Shown here one piece after another: positions 51,140 to 63,972 of a stretch of DNA of 64,000 bases. The DNA comes from Ancylomarina longa (GTDB taxonomy: Bacteria > Bacteroidota > Bacteroidia > Bacteroidales > Marinifilaceae), in assembly GCF_003996985.1 (NCBI RefSeq), contig NZ_RJJX01000007.1:92670-156669 (forward strand). Reading direction: 5' to 3'. A model generated the notes under the pieces. That model ran no database searches, was not told the origin of the DNA, and worked only from the letters and a program-made list of their open reading frames with translations. The first letter of the stretch is position 1. Every line of letters begins with the position of its first letter. Made by a program: the position numbers and the translations under genes.

Positions 51140-54100
51140 TTAAAAGTCCGGATTGGAATCAAGAAGTTTTTCATATTCATCCTTAGCTCCAACAACTACG
51201 TCTTTATATTCACGTAAACCAGTACCGGCAGGAATCAAGTGACCACAGATCACATTTTCCTTCAATCCTTCTAATAGATCTACCTTACCTCTAATTGCGG
51301 CTTCGTTAAGAACTTTAGTAGTTTCCTGGAAGGAAGCGGCTGAAATAAAACTCTTGGTTTGAAGAGATGCACGGGTAATTCCCTGCAAAATCTGTGTAGA
51401 TGTAGCAGGAATTGCCTCTCGAGCTTCAACCAACTTCATATCCTTACGCTTCAATACCGAGTTTATATCTCTCAACTTTCTGGCAGTTACTATTTGACCT
51501 GCCTTCAAATCTCCCGAATCTCCTGGATCTACAACGATCTTTTGTCCGAAAATCTCATCATTTTCACGCATGAATAGCAATTTATCAACGATCTGTTTTT
51601 CGAGAAATTTAGTATCTCCCTGATCTTCGATAACAACTTTACGCATCATTTGTCGAACGATTATTTCAAAGTGCTTATCATTAATTTTCACACCTTGCAT
51701 ACGATAAACATCCTGAACCTCATTCACGATATATTCCTGAACTTTTGTTGGTCCTTTAATAGATAGAATATCAGCTGGAGTAGTAGCACCATCAGAAAGC
51801 GGCGTACCTGCTCTCACATAGTCATTTTCCTGAACGAGGATTTGCTTAGAAAGAGGTACCAAGTACTTCTTCACATCACCAGCTTTAGTAGTCACGACTA
51901 CTTCGCGATTACCACGCTTAATTTTACCAAATGTGATCTCCCCATCAATCTCGGAAACAACAGCTGGATTTGATGGATTACGAGCTTCAAATAATTCGGT
52001 AACACGAGGTAAACCACCAGTGATATCACCAGCTTTACCAACCGCTCTTGGAATCTTAACCAAAGACTGACCTGCAAGCATCATTTCGCCATCGGCTACT
52101 GAAACGTGTGCTCCTACTGGTAAGTTGTAAGCTTTAAGAACATCTCCATTAGCATTTACAATCTTCACACTAGGGTTTTTAGTCTTATCCTTCGTTTCCA
52201 CAACAACTTTTTCAGCAAAACCAGTTGCTTCATCCGACTCTTCTTTGAAAGTAATACCTTCAATAAGATTTTCGAATTTAACCTTACCCGAAAATTCTGT
52301 AATGATCATTGCATTATATGGATCCCATTCACAAATTAGGTCACCATTTTTAACATCCTGGCCATCTTTAATATACAATTTAGCTCCGTAAGGAATTGTA
52401 TGAGTGGTAAGTGTAATATTTGTATTTCTGTCTATGATTCGCAATTCTGCCAATCGACCAATCACAACATCATATTTTTCACCTTCTTCAGAAGTATGCT
52501 CTACAGTTCTCAACTCTTCAAATTCCGCATAACCATCATATTTGGATTCTACTGAATTTTCGGCTGACACGTTACCTGCTGTACCCCCAACGTGGAAAGT
52601 ACGCAAAGTCAACTGCGTTCCTGGTTCACCAATAGATTGCGCCGCGATTACACCAACAGCTTCACCTTTCTGAACAGATTTTCCTGTTGCAAGGTTACGA
52701 CCGTAACATTTCGCACATACACCTTTTCCTGATTCGCAAGTAAGCACCGATCTAATTTCAACTCTCTCTAATGGAGAATTTTCAATTATCTGAGCGATTT
52801 CTTCGGTAATTTCCATACCGGACTTAATGATGAGTTCTCCAGTTAATGGTTGATAAACATCATGTACGGTAGTTCTACCAAGAATTCTCTCATAAAGGGA
52901 AGCAACTACTTCTTCCTGATTTTTAATTGCTGTTGCAGTAAGTCCTCTCAAAGTGCCACAATCATTCTCATGAATAATGACATCTTGAGCAACATCAACC
53001 AAACGACGAGTTAAGTATCCAGCATCTGCAGTTTTAAGTGCTGTATCCGCCAAACCTTTACGTGCACCGTGAGTAGAAATAAAGTACTCTAATACCGAAA
53101 GTCCTTCCTTAAAATTAGATAGAATAGGGTTTTCAATAATTTGTCCACCCGTAGCACCTGATTTTTGAGGCTTAGCCATCAATCCACGCATACCACCTAA
53201 CTGTCTAATCTGTTCACGAGAACCACGAGCTCCAGAATCAAGCATCATATAAACAGAATTGAATCCCTGATTGTCAGTGGCTAATTGATTCATTAGTGTT
53301 TGAGTCAAATTAGCATTAACATGCGTCCAAATATCAATAATTTGATTGTAACGCTCGTTATTGGTAATGAAACCCATATTATAATTACTCAATACTTCTT
53401 CAACCTGAGCATAACCTTCAGCAACCAATACCTCTTTTTCAGGAGGAACAATTACGTCAGCAAGATTAAAGGAAAGTCCCCCTTCAAATGCTTTTCGGTA
53501 TCCAAGATCCTTGATATCATCCAAGAATTTAGCACAAACATCAACACCACACTTCTTGTATATATACCCAATTATATCACGAAGAGCTTTTTTGGTTATT
53601 AACTGATTTATGAAGCCAGCCTTTTTAGGTGTATATTGATTCAGAATAATTCGACCAACCGTTGTTTCAATAATGGTATCAACCAATTCGTCATTGTCAT
53701 TAAGATCCTGAACCTTTACTTTAATTTTACTATGCAAACTCACAGCTTTCTCATTGAAAGCAATCATAGCTTCCTCTGCAGAATAAAAAATGAGTCCTTC
53801 ACCTAAACCACCTTCTCTTTCCTTGGTTATATAATATAAACCAAGTACCATATCCTGAGAAGGAACTGTTACTGGTGCACCATTTGCAGGATTTAGAATA
53901 TTGTGAGAACACAACATCAACATTTGAGCCTCCAAAACAGCCTCATTACCTAAAGGTAAATGAACTGCCATTTGGTCACCATCAAAGTCAGCATTAAATC
54001 CTGTACAAGCTAAAGGATGAAGACGAATCGCTTTACCTTCAATCAATTTAGGCTGGAATGCTTGAATACCTAAACGGTGAAGTGTTGGAGCCCGGTTTAA

Positions 54101-55402
54101 AAGCACAGGATGTCCTTTTAATACATTCTCCAAAATATCCCAAACTACAGGATCTTTACGATCAACTATTTTCTTAGCTGATTTAACAGTTTTTACAATA
54201 CCACGTTCAATTAGTTTCCGAATTACAAATGGTTTATATAATTCTGCAGCCATACCCTTAGGTAAACCACATTCATGCATTTGCAAATCAGGACCAACAA
54301 CAATTACTGAACGAGCAGAATAGTCTACACGTTTTCCTAATAAGTTTTGACGAAAACGACCTTGCTTACCCTTCAATGAATCGGAAAGAGATTTTAAAGG
54401 TCGATTATTTTCAGTCTTAACTGCGTTAGATTTACGTGAGTTATCAAATAATGAATCTACAGCTTCCTGTAACATCCTCTTCTCATTACGAAGGATAACT
54501 TCAGGAGCTTTAATTTCAATCAATCTTTTCAAACGATTATTACGAATAATAACTCTTCGATACAAATCGTTCAAGTCAGAAGTAGCAAAACGCCCACCAT
54601 CCAATGGAACCAATGGACGCAATTCTGGAGGAATAACAGGAACTACTTTAACAATCATCCATTCCGGACGATTGATTCCCTGCGATTCACGAAATGCTTC
54701 AACAACCTGAAGTCTTTTCAATGCCTCGTTCTTACGTTGCTGAGAAGTTTCTGTATTTGCCTTATGACGCAAATCATATGACAAAGTATCAAGATCTAAA
54801 CGTCCCAGTAGACTATATAATGCATCCGCTCCCATTTGAGCGATAAACTTATCTGGATCATCATCATCCAAATGCTGATTTTCAACAGGAAGTTCATCCA
54901 GAATATCCAAATATTCTTCTTCTGTTAAAAAATCTAAATACTTAATTCCATCTGTTGCTTTTATACCAGCATTAATTACCACATATCTTTCGTAATAAAT
55001 GATGGTATCTAACTTTTTAGTCGGTAATCCTAATAGATATCCGATTTTATTTGGTAATGATTTGAAGTACCAGATGTGTGCGACAGGAACAACTAACTGA
55101 ATATGTCCCATACGTTCACGTCTCACCTTTTTCTCGGTTACCTCAACTCCACATCGGTCACAAACAATACCGCGATAACGGATACGCTTGTATTTACCAC
55201 AATGACACTCATAATCTTTTACAGGACCAAAAATTCTTTCACAGAATAATCCGTCTCGCTCTGGCTTATAAGTACGATAGTTGATGGTTTCAGGCTTTAA
55301 AACTTCTCCACTTGATCTTTCTAAAATCTCTTCAGGAGAAGCAAGACTGATAGAGATTTTTGTAAAACTGCTCTTTACTTTGTTATCTCTTCTGAATGCC
55401 AT
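51140..55402 (-). CDS. rpoC: RNA polymerase beta-prime subunit
   Basis: 1420-residue beta-prime subunit of RNA polymerase. Recognised parts: the N-terminal zinc site ([25 protein letters not shown]), rudder/lid region ([27 protein letters not shown]), the catalytic loop [15 protein letters not shown] with three Mg-binding aspartates, the trigger-loop region ([28 protein letters not shown]), the second zinc site ([15 protein letters not shown]) and the C-terminal tail. Length is usual for Bacteroidota. It follows rpoB after an intergenic hairpin at 55441. Confidence 0.98.
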   Translation of the reverse strand: MAFRRDNKVKSSFTKISISLASPEEILERSSGEVLKPETINYRTYKPERDGLFCERIFGPVKDYECHCGKYKRIRYRGIVCDRCGVEVTEKKVRRERMGHIQLVVPVAHIWYFKSLPNKIGYLLGLPTKKLDTIIYYERYVVINAGIKATDGIKYLDFLTEEEYLDILDELPVENQHLDDDDPDKFIAQMGADALYSLLGRLDLDTLSYDLRHKANTETSQQRKNEALKRLQVVEAFRESQGINRPEWMIVKVVPVIPPELRPLVPLDGGRFATSDLNDLYRRVIIRNNRLKRLIEIKAPEVILRNEKRMLQEAVDSLFDNSRKSNAVKTENNRPLKSLSDSLKGKQGRFRQNLLGKRVDYSARSVIVVGPDLQMHECGLPKGMAAELYKPFVIRKLIERGIVKTVKSAKKIVDRKDPVVWDILENVLKGHPVLLNRAPTLHRLGIQAFQPKLIEGKAIRLHPLACTGFNADFDGDQMAVHLPLGNEAVLEAQMLMLCSHNILNPANGAPVTVPSQDMVLGLYYITKEREGGLGEGLIFYSAEEAMIAFNEKAVSLHSKIKVKVQDLNDNDELVDTIIETTVGRIILNQYTPKKAGFINQLITKKALRDIIGYIYKKCGVDVCAKFLDDIKDLGYRKAFEGGLSFNLADVIVPPEKEVLVAEGYAQVEEVLSNYNMGFITNNERYNQIIDIWTHVNANLTQTLMNQLATDNQGFNSVYMMLDSGARGSREQIRQLGGMRGLMAKPQKSGATGGQIIENPILSNFKEGLSVLEYFISTHGARKGLADTALKTADAGYLTRRLVDVAQDVIIHENDCGTLRGLTATAIKNQEEVVASLYERILGRTTVHDVYQPLTGELIIKSGMEITEEIAQIIENSPLERVEIRSVLTCESGKGVCAKCYGRNLATGKSVQKGEAVGVIAAQSIGEPGTQLTLRTFHVGGTAGNVSAENSVESKYDGYAEFEELRTVEHTSEEGEKYDVVIGRLAELRIIDRNTNITLTTHTIPYGAKLYIKDGQDVKNGDLICEWDPYNAMIITEFSGKVKFENLIEGITFKEESDEATGFAEKVVVETKDKTKNPSVKIVNANGDVLKAYNLPVGAHVSVADGEMMLAGQSLVKIPRAVGKAGDITGGLPRVTELFEARNPSNPAVVSEIDGEITFGKIKRGNREVVVTTKAGDVKKYLVPLSKQILVQENDYVRAGTPLSDGATTPADILSIKGPTKVQEYIVNEVQDVYRMQGVKINDKHFEIIVRQMMRKVVIEDQGDTKFLEKQIVDKLLFMRENDEIFGQKIVVDPGDSGDLKAGQIVTARKLRDINSVLKRKDMKLVEAREAIPATSTQILQGITRASLQTKSFISAASFQETTKVLNEAAIRGKVDLLEGLKENVICGHLIPAGTGLREYKDVVVGAKDEYEKLLDSNPDF

Positions 55403-55440
55403 ATGTTGAAAATTAGGAAATTAACAATTTTATTCAAGAA

Positions 55441-55472
55441 AAGTGAATGATGAAAATCCTCATCATTCACTT
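55441..55472 (-). terminator. hairpin between rpoB and rpoC
   Basis: A perfect 13-bp stem (AAGTGAATGATGA / TCATCATTCACTT) with a six-base loop lies in the 81-base rpoB-rpoC gap. The 3' side on the minus strand is only TTCTTG, so it is more likely an RNA-processing or partial attenuation site than a full terminator. Confidence 0.55.
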
Positions 55473-55483
55473 TATAAAAGGAC

Positions 55484-58400
55484 TTATATTAATTTAACGC
55501 TTAGACCTAAACCTCTAAGTTCATGTAATAACACATTAAGAGATTCCGGTATTCCCGGGCTAGGCATTGGATCACCCTTAACAATTGCTTCGTAGGCTTT
55601 TGCCCTACCAACAACGTCGTCCGATTTAACGGTAAGGATTTCCTGAAGTATATGAGCAGCACCGAAAGCTTCGAGTGCCCAAACCTCCATCTCACCAAAA
55701 CGCTGACCACCAAACTGGGCTTTACCACCAAGAGGCTGCTGTGTTATAAGAGAATATGGTCCAATAGAACGTGCGTGCATCTTATCATCAACCATATGGC
55801 CTAGTTTCAGCATATAAATAATACCAACTGTAGCCGGCTGATCAAATCGATCACCTGTTCCACCATCATAAAGATACGCTTTACCATATGCTGGAACACC
55901 AGCTTTGTCAGTATAAGCAGTAATCTCATCAAGAGAAGCACCATCGAAAATAGGAGTTGCAAACTTTAATCCAAGTTCCTTTCCTGCCCATCCCAATACC
56001 GTTTCAAAAACCTGTCCAAGGTTCATACGAGAAGGTACTCCAAGTGGATTCAAACAAATATCCACGGTAGTTCCATCCTCAAGAAATGGCATATCTTCTT
56101 CTCTAACCACACGAGAAACAATACCTTTATTACCATGTCGACCAGTCATCTTATCCCCAATCTGAAGTTTACGTTTCTTTGCAACATAAACCTTAGCCAT
56201 TTGAATAATACCTGCTGGCATTTCGTCACCAATGGTTACATTATATTTTTTGCGTTTATTACTACTATCAAGTTCTTTATATTTGATAATATAATTATTC
56301 AGCAGCTTTTTAATAACCTCGTTTTTATCTTTATCTGTAGTCCATTTATTAGGATTTATTTCCAGATAGTTGATATCTACTAAAAGCTTTTGAGTAAATT
56401 TCATACCCTTTGGTATCACATCTACGCTCAAATAATCCTGAACTCCCTGTGATGTCTTTCCATTTACCAGTGTAAATAATTTCTCAACTAGACGATTTTT
56501 CAAATCAGATTCCTGAGCAAGTAACTCTTCATCAAGTTTCTGAATTAAAGGTTTGTCTGATTGTTTAGATTTACGGTCTCTTATGGAACGAGAGAACAAT
56601 TTCTTATTAATGATAACACCACGAAGTGAAGGGGAAGCTTTCAACGAAGCATCTTTCACATCACCTGCCTTATCACCAAAAATAGCTCTCAATAATTTCT
56701 CTTCGGGAGAAGGATCTGATTCCCCTTTAGGAGTAATCTTTCCAATTAAGATATCGCCTGGTTCAACATTAGCACCAATACGAATCAATCCATTCTCATC
56801 AAGATTTCGAGTTGCTTCTTCGCTAACATTAGGAATATCAGAGGTTAACTCTTCCATTCCTCGTTTAGTATCTCGAACTTCAAGAGTATATTCATCAACA
56901 TGAACAGATGTAAATACATCATCTTTGACAATACGCTCAGATATTACGATCGCATCCTCATAGTTGTATCCTTTCCAAGGCATAAAAGCAACCTTTAGAT
57001 TTCGACCTAGAGCAAGCTCTCCTAATTGTGTAGCATATCCTTGGGTTAATATCTGTCCTTTAACTACCCTATCACCTTTAGCAACAATTGGTTTAAGGTC
57101 AATTGTAGTACCTTGGTTTGTTTTTTGATATTTTGGAAGATTATAAGTTTTACTATCTCCTTCGAAGCTTACAAACTTATCTTCTTCAGTTCTCTCATAA
57201 CAAACAATGATCTTAGTGGCATCTACGAATTCAACAATTCCTTCTCCTTCAGCACTCACCTGAGTTCTTGAATCCTTAGCCAAAATTCCTTCCAAACCTG
57301 TACCAACGATAGGTGACTCAGGATTGATAACCGGTACAGCTTGACGCATCATATTTGATCCCATCAAAGCACGGTTAGCATCGTCATGTTCCAAAAATGG
57401 AATAAGCGAAGCAGCGATCGAAGCGATCTGATTAGGTGCAACATCCATCATATCAAGATTACCTACTTCCTCAAATGGAAAGTCACCATCTTTACGTGAT
57501 TTAGCCTTAGGATTAACAAAACTTCCATCTTCATTCACCGGAGCATTTGCCTGGGCAATAACTAAACCTTCCTCCTCCTCAGCTGAAAGATATTTTATAG
57601 CACTTGGATCTAAGTTTACATTTCCCTCCACTACCTTTCGATACGGAGTCTCAATGAATCCAAGATTATTAATTTTTGCAAAAACACATAAAGAGGAAAT
57701 CAAACCAATATTTGGTCCCTCAGGTGTTTCAATTGGACAAAGACGACCATAGTGAGTATAGTGAACATCTCGAACCTCAAATCCGGCTCTTTCACGAGAA
57801 AGTCCACCAGGTCCAAGAGCAGATAATCTACGTTTATGAGTTATCTCTGCTAATGGATTCGTTTGATCCATAAATTGAGATAGTGCATTAGTACCGAAAA
57901 ATGAATTAATTACGGAAGATAAAGTTTTTGAATTGATCAAATCAATTGGTGTAAAAACCTCATTGTCACGTACATTCATACGCTCCCTGATTGTACGAGC
58001 CATCCGTGCCAAACCAACACCAAACTGGGTGTGAAGTTGTTCTCCAACTGTACGAACACGACGGTTGCTTAGATGGTCAATATCATCCACATCAGTACGC
58101 GCATTTAAAAGTTTGATCAGGTACTTAATAATTTCAATAATGTCTTCTTTGGTCAATACCTTTGTAGCACCATCAGTATTAAGACCTAATTTCTTATTAA
58201 TTCGGTAACGACCAACATCGCCCAAATCATAACGCTTATCAGAGAAGAATAATTTATCAATTACATCACGAGCGGTAGATTCATCTGGCGGCTCGGAATT
58301 CCTTAATTGTCTGTAAATATGAAGAACAGCTTCTTTCTCGGAGTTACAAGGATCTTTTTGCAAAGTGTTATAAATAATAGCATAATCAGCTAAATTTTGC

Positions 58401-59296
58401 TCCTCCTTGTGAAGCAAAATAGTTTTTGCCCCTGACTCAAGAATTTCTTCTATATGTTCTGGTTCGATTATTGTCTCACGATCAATAACGATCTCATTAC
58501 GCTCAATAGATACAACCTCACCGGTATCTTCATCAACAAAGTCTTCAATCCATGACTTCAAAACACGAGCAGCAAGTTTTCTTCCCACTACTTTTTTTAA
58601 GCCAGTTTTTGAAACCTTCACCTCATCAGCAAGATCAAATATTTCCAGAATTTCTTTATCACTTTCATAACCAATTGCACGCAACAATGTTGTTACTGGA
58701 AGTTTTTTCTTTCTATCGATATAAGCAAACATTACATTATTAATGTCTGTTGCAAATTCGATCCAGGAACCTTTAAATGGTATAATTCTGGCAGAATATA
58801 ATTTAGTTCCGTTTGCGTGTACACTTTGACCAAAGAATACACCAGGTGAACGGTGAAGTTGGGACACAACAACACGTTCTGCTCCGTTAACAACAAAGGT
58901 ACCTTTCTCAGTCATGTACGGTACCGTTCCCAGATAGACATCTTGAATAACAGTATCAAAGTCCTCATGTTCAGGATCAGTACAGTAAAGTTTGAGTTTA
59001 GCCTTAAGAGGAACACTATAAGTTAGGCCTCTTTCGATACATTCTTCTATTTCATAACGGGGCGGATCAACAAAATAATCAAGAAATTCCAGCACGAAGT
59101 TATTTCGTGTATCAGTAATTGGAAAATTCTCGCTAAATACTTTAAATAATCCTTCGTTCTTTCTCTTTTCCGGGGTTGTTTCCAGTTGAAAAAAGTCTTG
59201 AAAAGATTTTAATTGAACCTCAAGAAAATCAGGGTATTGTAGCTGATTTTTATTTGAAGTAAAACTAATTCTCTGACTAATAGTATTTGAAGACAT
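55484..59296 (-). CDS. rpoB: RNA polymerase beta subunit
   Basis: 1270-residue beta subunit. Visible hallmarks: the rifampicin region [27 protein letters not shown], the nearby [14 protein letters not shown] motif, the DEDAIVI-type and KGYNYEDAI segments, NNYIIKY..., [13 protein letters not shown] with nucleotide-contact residues, and the C-terminal [26 protein letters not shown] clamp motif. Residues in the rifampicin pocket (Q, D, H, R, S) look wild type. It is preceded by an attenuator-like hairpin (59334-59368) that separates it from rplL. Confidence 0.98.
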   Translation of the reverse strand: MSSNTISQRISFTSNKNQLQYPDFLEVQLKSFQDFFQLETTPEKRKNEGLFKVFSENFPITDTRNNFVLEFLDYFVDPPRYEIEECIERGLTYSVPLKAKLKLYCTDPEHEDFDTVIQDVYLGTVPYMTEKGTFVVNGAERVVVSQLHRSPGVFFGQSVHANGTKLYSARIIPFKGSWIEFATDINNVMFAYIDRKKKLPVTTLLRAIGYESDKEILEIFDLADEVKVSKTGLKKVVGRKLAARVLKSWIEDFVDEDTGEVVSIERNEIVIDRETIIEPEHIEEILESGAKTILLHKEEQNLADYAIIYNTLQKDPCNSEKEAVLHIYRQLRNSEPPDESTARDVIDKLFFSDKRYDLGDVGRYRINKKLGLNTDGATKVLTKEDIIEIIKYLIKLLNARTDVDDIDHLSNRRVRTVGEQLHTQFGVGLARMARTIRERMNVRDNEVFTPIDLINSKTLSSVINSFFGTNALSQFMDQTNPLAEITHKRRLSALGPGGLSRERAGFEVRDVHYTHYGRLCPIETPEGPNIGLISSLCVFAKINNLGFIETPYRKVVEGNVNLDPSAIKYLSAEEEEGLVIAQANAPVNEDGSFVNPKAKSRKDGDFPFEEVGNLDMMDVAPNQIASIAASLIPFLEHDDANRALMGSNMMRQAVPVINPESPIVGTGLEGILAKDSRTQVSAEGEGIVEFVDATKIIVCYERTEEDKFVSFEGDSKTYNLPKYQKTNQGTTIDLKPIVAKGDRVVKGQILTQGYATQLGELALGRNLKVAFMPWKGYNYEDAIVISERIVKDDVFTSVHVDEYTLEVRDTKRGMEELTSDIPNVSEEATRNLDENGLIRIGANVEPGDILIGKITPKGESDPSPEEKLLRAIFGDKAGDVKDASLKASPSLRGVIINKKLFSRSIRDRKSKQSDKPLIQKLDEELLAQESDLKNRLVEKLFTLVNGKTSQGVQDYLSVDVIPKGMKFTQKLLVDINYLEINPNKWTTDKDKNEVIKKLLNNYIIKYKELDSSNKRKKYNVTIGDEMPAGIIQMAKVYVAKKRKLQIGDKMTGRHGNKGIVSRVVREEDMPFLEDGTTVDICLNPLGVPSRMNLGQVFETVLGWAGKELGLKFATPIFDGASLDEITAYTDKAGVPAYGKAYLYDGGTGDRFDQPATVGIIYMLKLGHMVDDKMHARSIGPYSLITQQPLGGKAQFGGQRFGEMEVWALEAFGAAHILQEILTVKSDDVVGRAKAYEAIVKGDPMPSPGIPESLNVLLHELRGLGLSVKLI

Positions 59297-59333
59297 TTAC
59301 TTAAAATTAATTGAACCTAAACGATAATAAACA

Positions 59334-59368
59334 ACAAAAAGGCTTAGAGTCCCGAGTAGGAACTCTAA
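59334..59368 (-). promoter_or_regulatory. rplL-rpoB attenuator-like hairpin
   Basis: On the minus strand TTAGAGTTCC pairs with GGGACTCTAA (one mismatch, five-base loop), followed by GCCTTTTTG. The position 35 bases after rplL and before rpoB matches the partial terminator known in other bacteria that sets the ribosomal-protein to polymerase ratio. Confidence 0.7.
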
Positions 59369-59402
59369 ACCAAAATAACCCTATATATAGGTTTTAACGC
59401 TT

Positions 59403-59777
59403 CTATTTAAGTTCAACTTCAGCTCCAGCTTCTTCTAATTGTGCTTTAAGTGCTTCAGCTTCTTCTTTAGAAACTTTTTCTTTCAATGCAGCTGGGGCAG
59501 CATCTACTGCAGCCTTAGCTTCTTTTAGTCCAAGACCCGTTAATTCCTTAACTAATTTTACAACAGCTAGCTTAGAACCACCAGCAGCTTTAAGAATAAC
59601 GTCGAACTCAGTTTGCTCAGCAGCGCCACCTTCAGCACCAGCAGCAGCTGGACCAGCAACAACTGCAGCAGCAGCAGGTTCAATTCCGTACTCTTCTTTT
59701 AAGATCTCAGCCAATTCACTTACTTCCTTAACAGTCAAATTAACTAATTCTTCTGCAAACTTTTTTAAATCTGCCAT
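59403..59777 (-). CDS. rplL: ribosomal protein L7/L12
   Basis: 124-residue L7/L12 stalk protein. N-terminal dimerisation domain, an alanine/glycine-rich hinge ([17 protein letters not shown]), and the C-terminal domain [32 protein letters not shown] that contacts elongation factors. It follows rplJ by 37 bases; four copies bind L10. Confidence 0.98.
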   Translation of the reverse strand: MADLKKFAEELVNLTVKEVSELAEILKEEYGIEPAAAAVVAGPAAAGAEGGAAEQTEFDVILKAAGGSKLAVVKLVKELTGLGLKEAKAAVDAAPAALKEKVSKEEAEALKAQLEEAGAEVELK

Positions 59778-59814
59778 TTTCCTTCAGTTTTTAAAATTTA
59801 ATTTACTAAATATA

Positions 59815-60333
59815 TTACTCTTTTTCTGAAAGTGTTTTCACAACACCAGCTAGGATATTCTTTCCTGATTCCAAAGAAGATATAACATTCTTGATTGGTG
59901 ATTGAAGCAATGCAACAATATCTCCAACAAGTTCTTCTTTAGATTTAATATTAGTAAGAGTATCTAACTCATTATCACCAATATATAGCGCTTCTTCAAC
60001 ATACGCTGCTTTCAGGATAGGTTTATCATGTCCCTTTCGGAACTCTTTGATAAGCTTTGCAGGAAGATTTCCTGTGTCTGTAAGCATAAGGGATGTCGCA
60101 CCCTTAAGTACATCAGTCAACTCTTCAAACTCACCATCTGCTTTTTCTAAAGCATTTCTAAGTAAGGTGTTTTTAACTACCACCAACTTGATCTGCTTTT
60201 CGAAACATGCTCTTCTCAATGCTGAAGTATCTTCTGCATTTAATTCAGAGATGTCTGTCAGATAAAAATGGTTTGAAGCATTGATTTCTTCCGTCAAGCT
60301 ATCAATAATCTGAACTTTTTGTTCCTTTTTCAT
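59815..60333 (-). CDS. rplJ: ribosomal protein L10
   Basis: 172-residue L10, the stalk base that binds 23S rRNA and L7/L12 dimers. N-terminal MKKEQKVQIIDSLTEEINASNHFYLTDIS and the VVKNTLLRNALEKAD rRNA-binding segment are typical; the C-terminal helix (IKNVISSLESGKNILAGVVKTL) holds L12. The gap to rplA is 30 bases, so there is little room for the classical L10-binding leader seen in E. coli. Confidence 0.97.
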   Translation of the reverse strand: MKKEQKVQIIDSLTEEINASNHFYLTDISELNAEDTSALRRACFEKQIKLVVVKNTLLRNALEKADGEFEELTDVLKGATSLMLTDTGNLPAKLIKEFRKGHDKPILKAAYVEEALYIGDNELDTLTNIKSKEELVGDIVALLQSPIKNVISSLESGKNILAGVVKTLSEKE

Positions 60334-60363
60334 GATTACTAAGGTCTTGATTAAAAATTAAAA

Positions 60364-61056
60364 TTAGTCAAGTGATTTAGTATCCAACTGAATACCAAGA
60401 CTCATTGTGCTTGACAGGTAAACACTCTTGACATAAGTTCCTTTTGCAGAAGATGGCTTTAACTTATTGATAATACCAAAAAACTCTTTAGCATTCTCAG
60501 CAAGTTTATCTACTTCAAAAGATACTTTACCAATAGAGGAGTGAATAATACCATATTTATCTACCTTAAAATCAATCTTACCAGCTTTCACTTCGGCAAC
60601 TGCTTTCGCAATGTCCATAGTTACGGTACCTGATTTAGGATTTGGCATTAAACCACGAGGTCCTAAAATTCGGCCTAACGCACCTACTTTTGCCATAACA
60701 GTTGGCATGGTAATGATTACATCAACGTCTGTCCAACCTCCTTTGATCTTAGCAACATATTCGTCAAGACCAACATAGTCGGCACCGGCAGCCTTTGCTT
60801 CTTCCTCCTTATCTGGAGTACAAAGAACCAAAACGCGTACTTCTTTACCAGTACCGTGAGGAAGGGTAACCACGCCTCGAACCATTTGATTAGCTTTTCT
60901 TGGGTCAACTCCTAAGCGAACATCCATATCCACTGAGGCATCAAATTTGGTAGATGTAATCTCCTTAACCAATTTTGCTGCTTCATCGATAGAATATAGC
61001 TTACCAGTTTCAAGTTTTTCTGCAGCTAACTTTCTATTTTTTGTTAGTTTACCCAT
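60364..61056 (-). CDS. rplA: ribosomal protein L1
   Basis: 230-residue L1, E-site/L1-stalk protein and, in many bacteria, translational repressor of the rplK-rplA unit. The signature [32 protein letters not shown] and C-terminal [14 protein letters not shown] are present. It lies 20 bases downstream of rplK. Confidence 0.98.
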   Translation of the reverse strand: MGKLTKNRKLAAEKLETGKLYSIDEAAKLVKEITSTKFDASVDMDVRLGVDPRKANQMVRGVVTLPHGTGKEVRVLVLCTPDKEEEAKAAGADYVGLDEYVAKIKGGWTDVDVIITMPTVMAKVGALGRILGPRGLMPNPKSGTVTMDIAKAVAEVKAGKIDFKVDKYGIIHSSIGKVSFEVDKLAENAKEFFGIINKLKPSSAKGTYVKSVYLSSTMSLGIQLDTKSLD

Positions 61057-61076
61057 TTTAATTGCAGTGTTTTAAA

Positions 61077-61520
61077 TTATTGATTAAGAGGACTATCACC
61101 TGAAATTGTGACACCCATACTTCTCGCTGTTCCAGCAACCATACTCATGGCGCTTTCCACTTCAAAAGCATTTAAATCTTTCATTTTCCCCACAGCAATT
61201 TCCCGGACTTGATCCCAAGAAATTGAACCAACCTTTTTCCGGTTTGATTCAGGAGAACCTGATTTTAATTTAGCAGCTTCCAAAATTTGAACAGCAACAG
61301 GAGGAGTTTTTGTAATAAATTCAAAAGAACTGTCTTTATAGACAGTAATCACAACTGGAATTACTTTTCCGGCCTGATCCTGTGTTCTTGCATTGAATTG
61401 TTTACAAAAATCCATGATATTAACCCCTTTAGCACCTAACGCAGGTCCTACTGGGGGTGAAGGATTTGCAGCACCACCTTTGATCTGCAATTTGATTAAT
61501 CCTGCAACTTCTTTAGCCAT
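61077..61520 (-). CDS. rplK: ribosomal protein L11
   Basis: 147-residue L11 of the GTPase-associated centre. The proline-rich N-terminus [37 protein letters not shown] and the C-terminal rRNA-binding domain ([21 protein letters not shown]) match exactly. It lies 25 bases after nusG. Confidence 0.98.
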   Translation of the reverse strand: MAKEVAGLIKLQIKGGAANPSPPVGPALGAKGVNIMDFCKQFNARTQDQAGKVIPVVITVYKDSSFEFITKTPPVAVQILEAAKLKSGSPESNRKKVGSISWDQVREIAVGKMKDLNAFEVESAMSMVAGTARSMGVTISGDSPLNQ

Positions 61521-61545
61521 AGCTTTACTTTTCTAAAGGATTTAA

Positions 61546-62094
61546 TTATTCTTTTTCTACTTGCATGAAACTTAACTCTAGAGGAGTCTTACGTCCGAAG
61601 ATTTTTACCATAACTTTCAGTTTCTTCTTCTCAGTATTAACCTCTTCAATCACGCCCGTAAAACCATTAAATGGTCCATCAGTCACTTTAACCATCTCAC
61701 CAACAAAATAAGGAATACTAATTTCCTCATCTTTGCCAGCCAATTCATCAACCTTTCCTAAAATGCGATTCACTTCTGACATTCGCATTGGAGTTGGGTC
61801 TCCGCCTTTAGTATCCCCCAGGAAGCCAATAACATTCGTAACATTACGAAGAATGTGGGGAATCTCACCAACGAGTGCTGCTTCAACAAGAATATAGCCC
61901 GGAAGAAAAACCCTTTCCTTGCTAATCTTCTTACCGTTACGCACTTGAAATACTTTTTCGGTAGGAATGAGAACCTGTGCTACATATTCCTCCAGACCAA
62001 GATTAGAAATTTCACTATCAATATATTCTTTAACCTTTTTTTCTTTTCCTCCAACGGTCCTAAGAACATACCATTTTTTATCAATTTCAGCCAT
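61546..62094 (-). CDS. nusG: transcription termination/antitermination factor NusG
   Basis: 182-residue NusG with the NGN domain ([20 protein letters not shown] ... [10 protein letters not shown] ... GFLGD) and the KOW domain ([30 protein letters not shown]). It couples transcription to translation and termination. It follows secE by 15 bases, the usual arrangement. Confidence 0.97.
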   Translation of the reverse strand: MAEIDKKWYVLRTVGGKEKKVKEYIDSEISNLGLEEYVAQVLIPTEKVFQVRNGKKISKERVFLPGYILVEAALVGEIPHILRNVTNVIGFLGDTKGGDPTPMRMSEVNRILGKVDELAGKDEEISIPYFVGEMVKVTDGPFNGFTGVIEEVNTEKKKLKVMVKIFGRKTPLELSFMQVEKE

Positions 62095-62109
62095 CTTTAT
62101 CTTAAGGAA

Positions 62110-62301
62110 TTAGTAAAACAAACCGTATATAAAATCCATCATATTTCTGAACCCTAAATCCATAGCGAAAATTGCAATCGCAATAATTGCAGATGCAATC
62201 ATTACCACAATTGCGCTATTTTGGAGCTCAGACCATGATGGCCAAGATACTTTGTGAACTAGCTCTTTATAAACTTCTTCTATATAAATTTTCAGTTTCA
62301 T
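62110..62301 (-). CDS. secE: preprotein translocase subunit SecE
   Basis: 63-residue SecE of the minimal single-helix type: an amphipathic segment YIEEVYKELVHKVSWPSWSELQNS with the conserved WPSW, then one transmembrane helix (AIVVMIASAIIAIAIFAMDLGF). It lies between tRNA-Trp and nusG, as in most bacteria. Confidence 0.96.
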   Translation of the reverse strand: MKLKIYIEEVYKELVHKVSWPSWSELQNSAIVVMIASAIIAIAIFAMDLGFRNMMDFIYGLFY

Positions 62302-62401
62302 CGTATACTGTTTTTTTTTAAAAGTCGTATGAAACTTACCAGATAAATTTTATTCCAGGAATAAAAAATGTATAGAGTTTCATAAGGCAATTTTGTCTTC
62401 G

Positions 62402-62474
62402 CACGGGAGGAGAGACTCGAACTCCCGACACCTGGTTTTGGAGACCAGTGCTCTACCAACTGAGCTACACCCGT
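62402..62474 (-). tRNA. tRNA-Trp (anticodon CCA)
   Basis: 73-base tRNA on the minus strand. D arm TAGCTCAGTTGGTAGAGCA, anticodon stem CTGGT / ACCAG around CTCCAAA (anticodon CCA), T loop TTCGAGT, acceptor ACGGG / CCCGT. Position between tuf and secE is conserved in Bacteria. Confidence 0.96.
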
Positions 62475-62477
62475 CTA

Positions 62478-62512
62478 TAAGAAGATTGACCCATAAAATA
62501 TGGATCAATCCT
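62478..62512 (-). terminator. hairpin between tuf and tRNA-Trp
   Basis: On the minus strand GATTGATCCAT pairs with ATGGGTCAATC (one mismatch, five-base loop) about 12 bases after tuf; the tail is weakly T-rich. Could be a terminator or tRNA-processing hairpin. Confidence 0.55.
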
Positions 62513-62523
62513 TATATATGAAA

Positions 62524-63711
62524 TTACTCAACAATTTCAGTTATCTGACCAGCACCAACTGTTCTACCACCCTCACGGATAGCGAAACGTAGACCTAAGT
62601 CACAAGCAACAGGAGTAATTAATTCAACATTAATTGTTACATTATCCCCAGGCATTACCATCTCAATTCCTTCTGGAAGAGTGATTTCACCAGTAACATC
62701 AAGAGTTCTAATATAGAACTGAGGACGATATTTATTATGGAATGGAGTATGACGACCACCCTCTTCTTTTTTCAATACGTAAACCTCAGCTTTAATTTTG
62801 GTGTGAGGATGAATTGTATTAGGGTGACAAATAACCATACCACGTTTAATTGCAGCCTTATCGATACCTCTTAATAGAAGACCTACATTATCACCAGCCT
62901 GACCTTCATCAAGAATCTTACGAAACATTTCTACTCCAGTAATTACTGATTTCATTCCTTCAGCACCAAGACCGATAATTTGAACTTCTTCACCAGTTTT
63001 AACAATACCTGTTTCGATACGACCAGTAGCAACTGTTCCACGACCAGTAATAGAGAAAACATCCTCTACCGGCATTAAGAATGGTTTTTCAACATCACGA
63101 GGAGGAAGTGGAATCCACTCATCCACTGCAGTCATCAACTCCATTACTTTCTCTTCCCACTCAGCTTCACCATTCAATGCACCAAGAGCAGAACCAGCAA
63201 TAATAGGAGTGTTATCACCATCGAATTCATAAAAATCCAACAATTCACGAACTTCCATTTCTACTAACTCTAGCATTTCTGGATCGTCAACCATATCAAC
63301 TTTATTCAAGAAAACTACCATTCTAGGTACGTTTACCTGGCGAGCTAATAGGATATGCTCGCGAGTTTGAGGCATAGGTCCATCAGTTGCAGCACAAACC
63401 AAAATAGCACCATCCATCTGAGCAGCACCAGTTACCATATTCTTCACATAGTCAGCGTGACCTGGACAGTCAACGTGAGCATAGTGACGTTTATCTGTTG
63501 AATATTCTACGTGAGCAGTATTAATGGTAATACCTCTCTCTTTTTCTTCAGGAGCGTTATCAATCGAATCGAAAGACTTCACTTCACAAAAACCTCTTTT
63601 CGCCAAAACTGTGGTAATAGCGGCAGTCAAAGTAGTTTTACCGTGGTCTACGTGACCGATGGTACCAATATTTACGTGTGGTTTTGACCTGTCAAAATGT
63701 TCTTTAGCCAT
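62524..63711 (-). CDS. tuf: elongation factor Tu
   Basis: 395-residue EF-Tu delivering aminoacyl-tRNA. G1 [11 protein letters not shown]2 with [12 protein letters not shown]3 DCPGHADY, G4 NKVD, G5 SALGA-type; then the domain 2 and 3 signatures ([33 protein letters not shown]). It lies between the tRNA-Thr/Gly/Tyr group upstream and tRNA-Trp/secE downstream, the conserved tufB neighbourhood. Confidence 0.98.
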   Translation of the reverse strand: MAKEHFDRSKPHVNIGTIGHVDHGKTTLTAAITTVLAKRGFCEVKSFDSIDNAPEEKERGITINTAHVEYSTDKRHYAHVDCPGHADYVKNMVTGAAQMDGAILVCAATDGPMPQTREHILLARQVNVPRMVVFLNKVDMVDDPEMLELVEMEVRELLDFYEFDGDNTPIIAGSALGALNGEAEWEEKVMELMTAVDEWIPLPPRDVEKPFLMPVEDVFSITGRGTVATGRIETGIVKTGEEVQIIGLGAEGMKSVITGVEMFRKILDEGQAGDNVGLLLRGIDKAAIKRGMVICHPNTIHPHTKIKAEVYVLKKEEGGRHTPFHNKYRPQFYIRTLDVTGEITLPEGIEMVMPGDNVTINVELITPVACDLGLRFAIREGGRTVGAGQITEIVE

Positions 63712-63769
63712 AACTCCAAATGTTAAATTATATTAGACAACAATTAAAAACAATATTTTCAAATTTCTG

Positions 63770-63841
63770 AGCCATTGATGAGAATTGAACTCATGACCTC
63801 TTCCTTACCAAGGAAACGCTCTACCCCTGAGCTACAACGGC
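63770..63841 (-). tRNA. tRNA-Thr (anticodon GGT)
   Basis: 72-base tRNA on the minus strand: acceptor GCCGTTG / CAATGGC, D arm TAGCTCAGGGGTAGAGC, anticodon stem TTCCT / AGGAA with anticodon GGT, T loop TTCAATT. Confidence 0.95.
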
Positions 63842-63854
63842 AAACATATAAATG

Positions 63855-63927
63855 AGCGGGAAACGGGACTCAAACCCGCGACCCTCAGCTTGGAAGGCTG
63901 ATGCTCTATCAACTGAGCTATTCCCGC
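63855..63927 (-). tRNA. tRNA-Gly (anticodon TCC)
   Basis: 73-base tRNA on the minus strand: acceptor GCGGGAA / TTCCCGC, D arm TAGCTCAGTTGATAGAGCA, anticodon stem TCAGC / GCTGA with loop CTTCCAA (anticodon TCC), T loop TTTGAGT. Confidence 0.95.
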
Positions 63928-63972
63928 ATGGTAATATTTTTATTGATTGAACGTTTTCAATCAAAATCAAAG

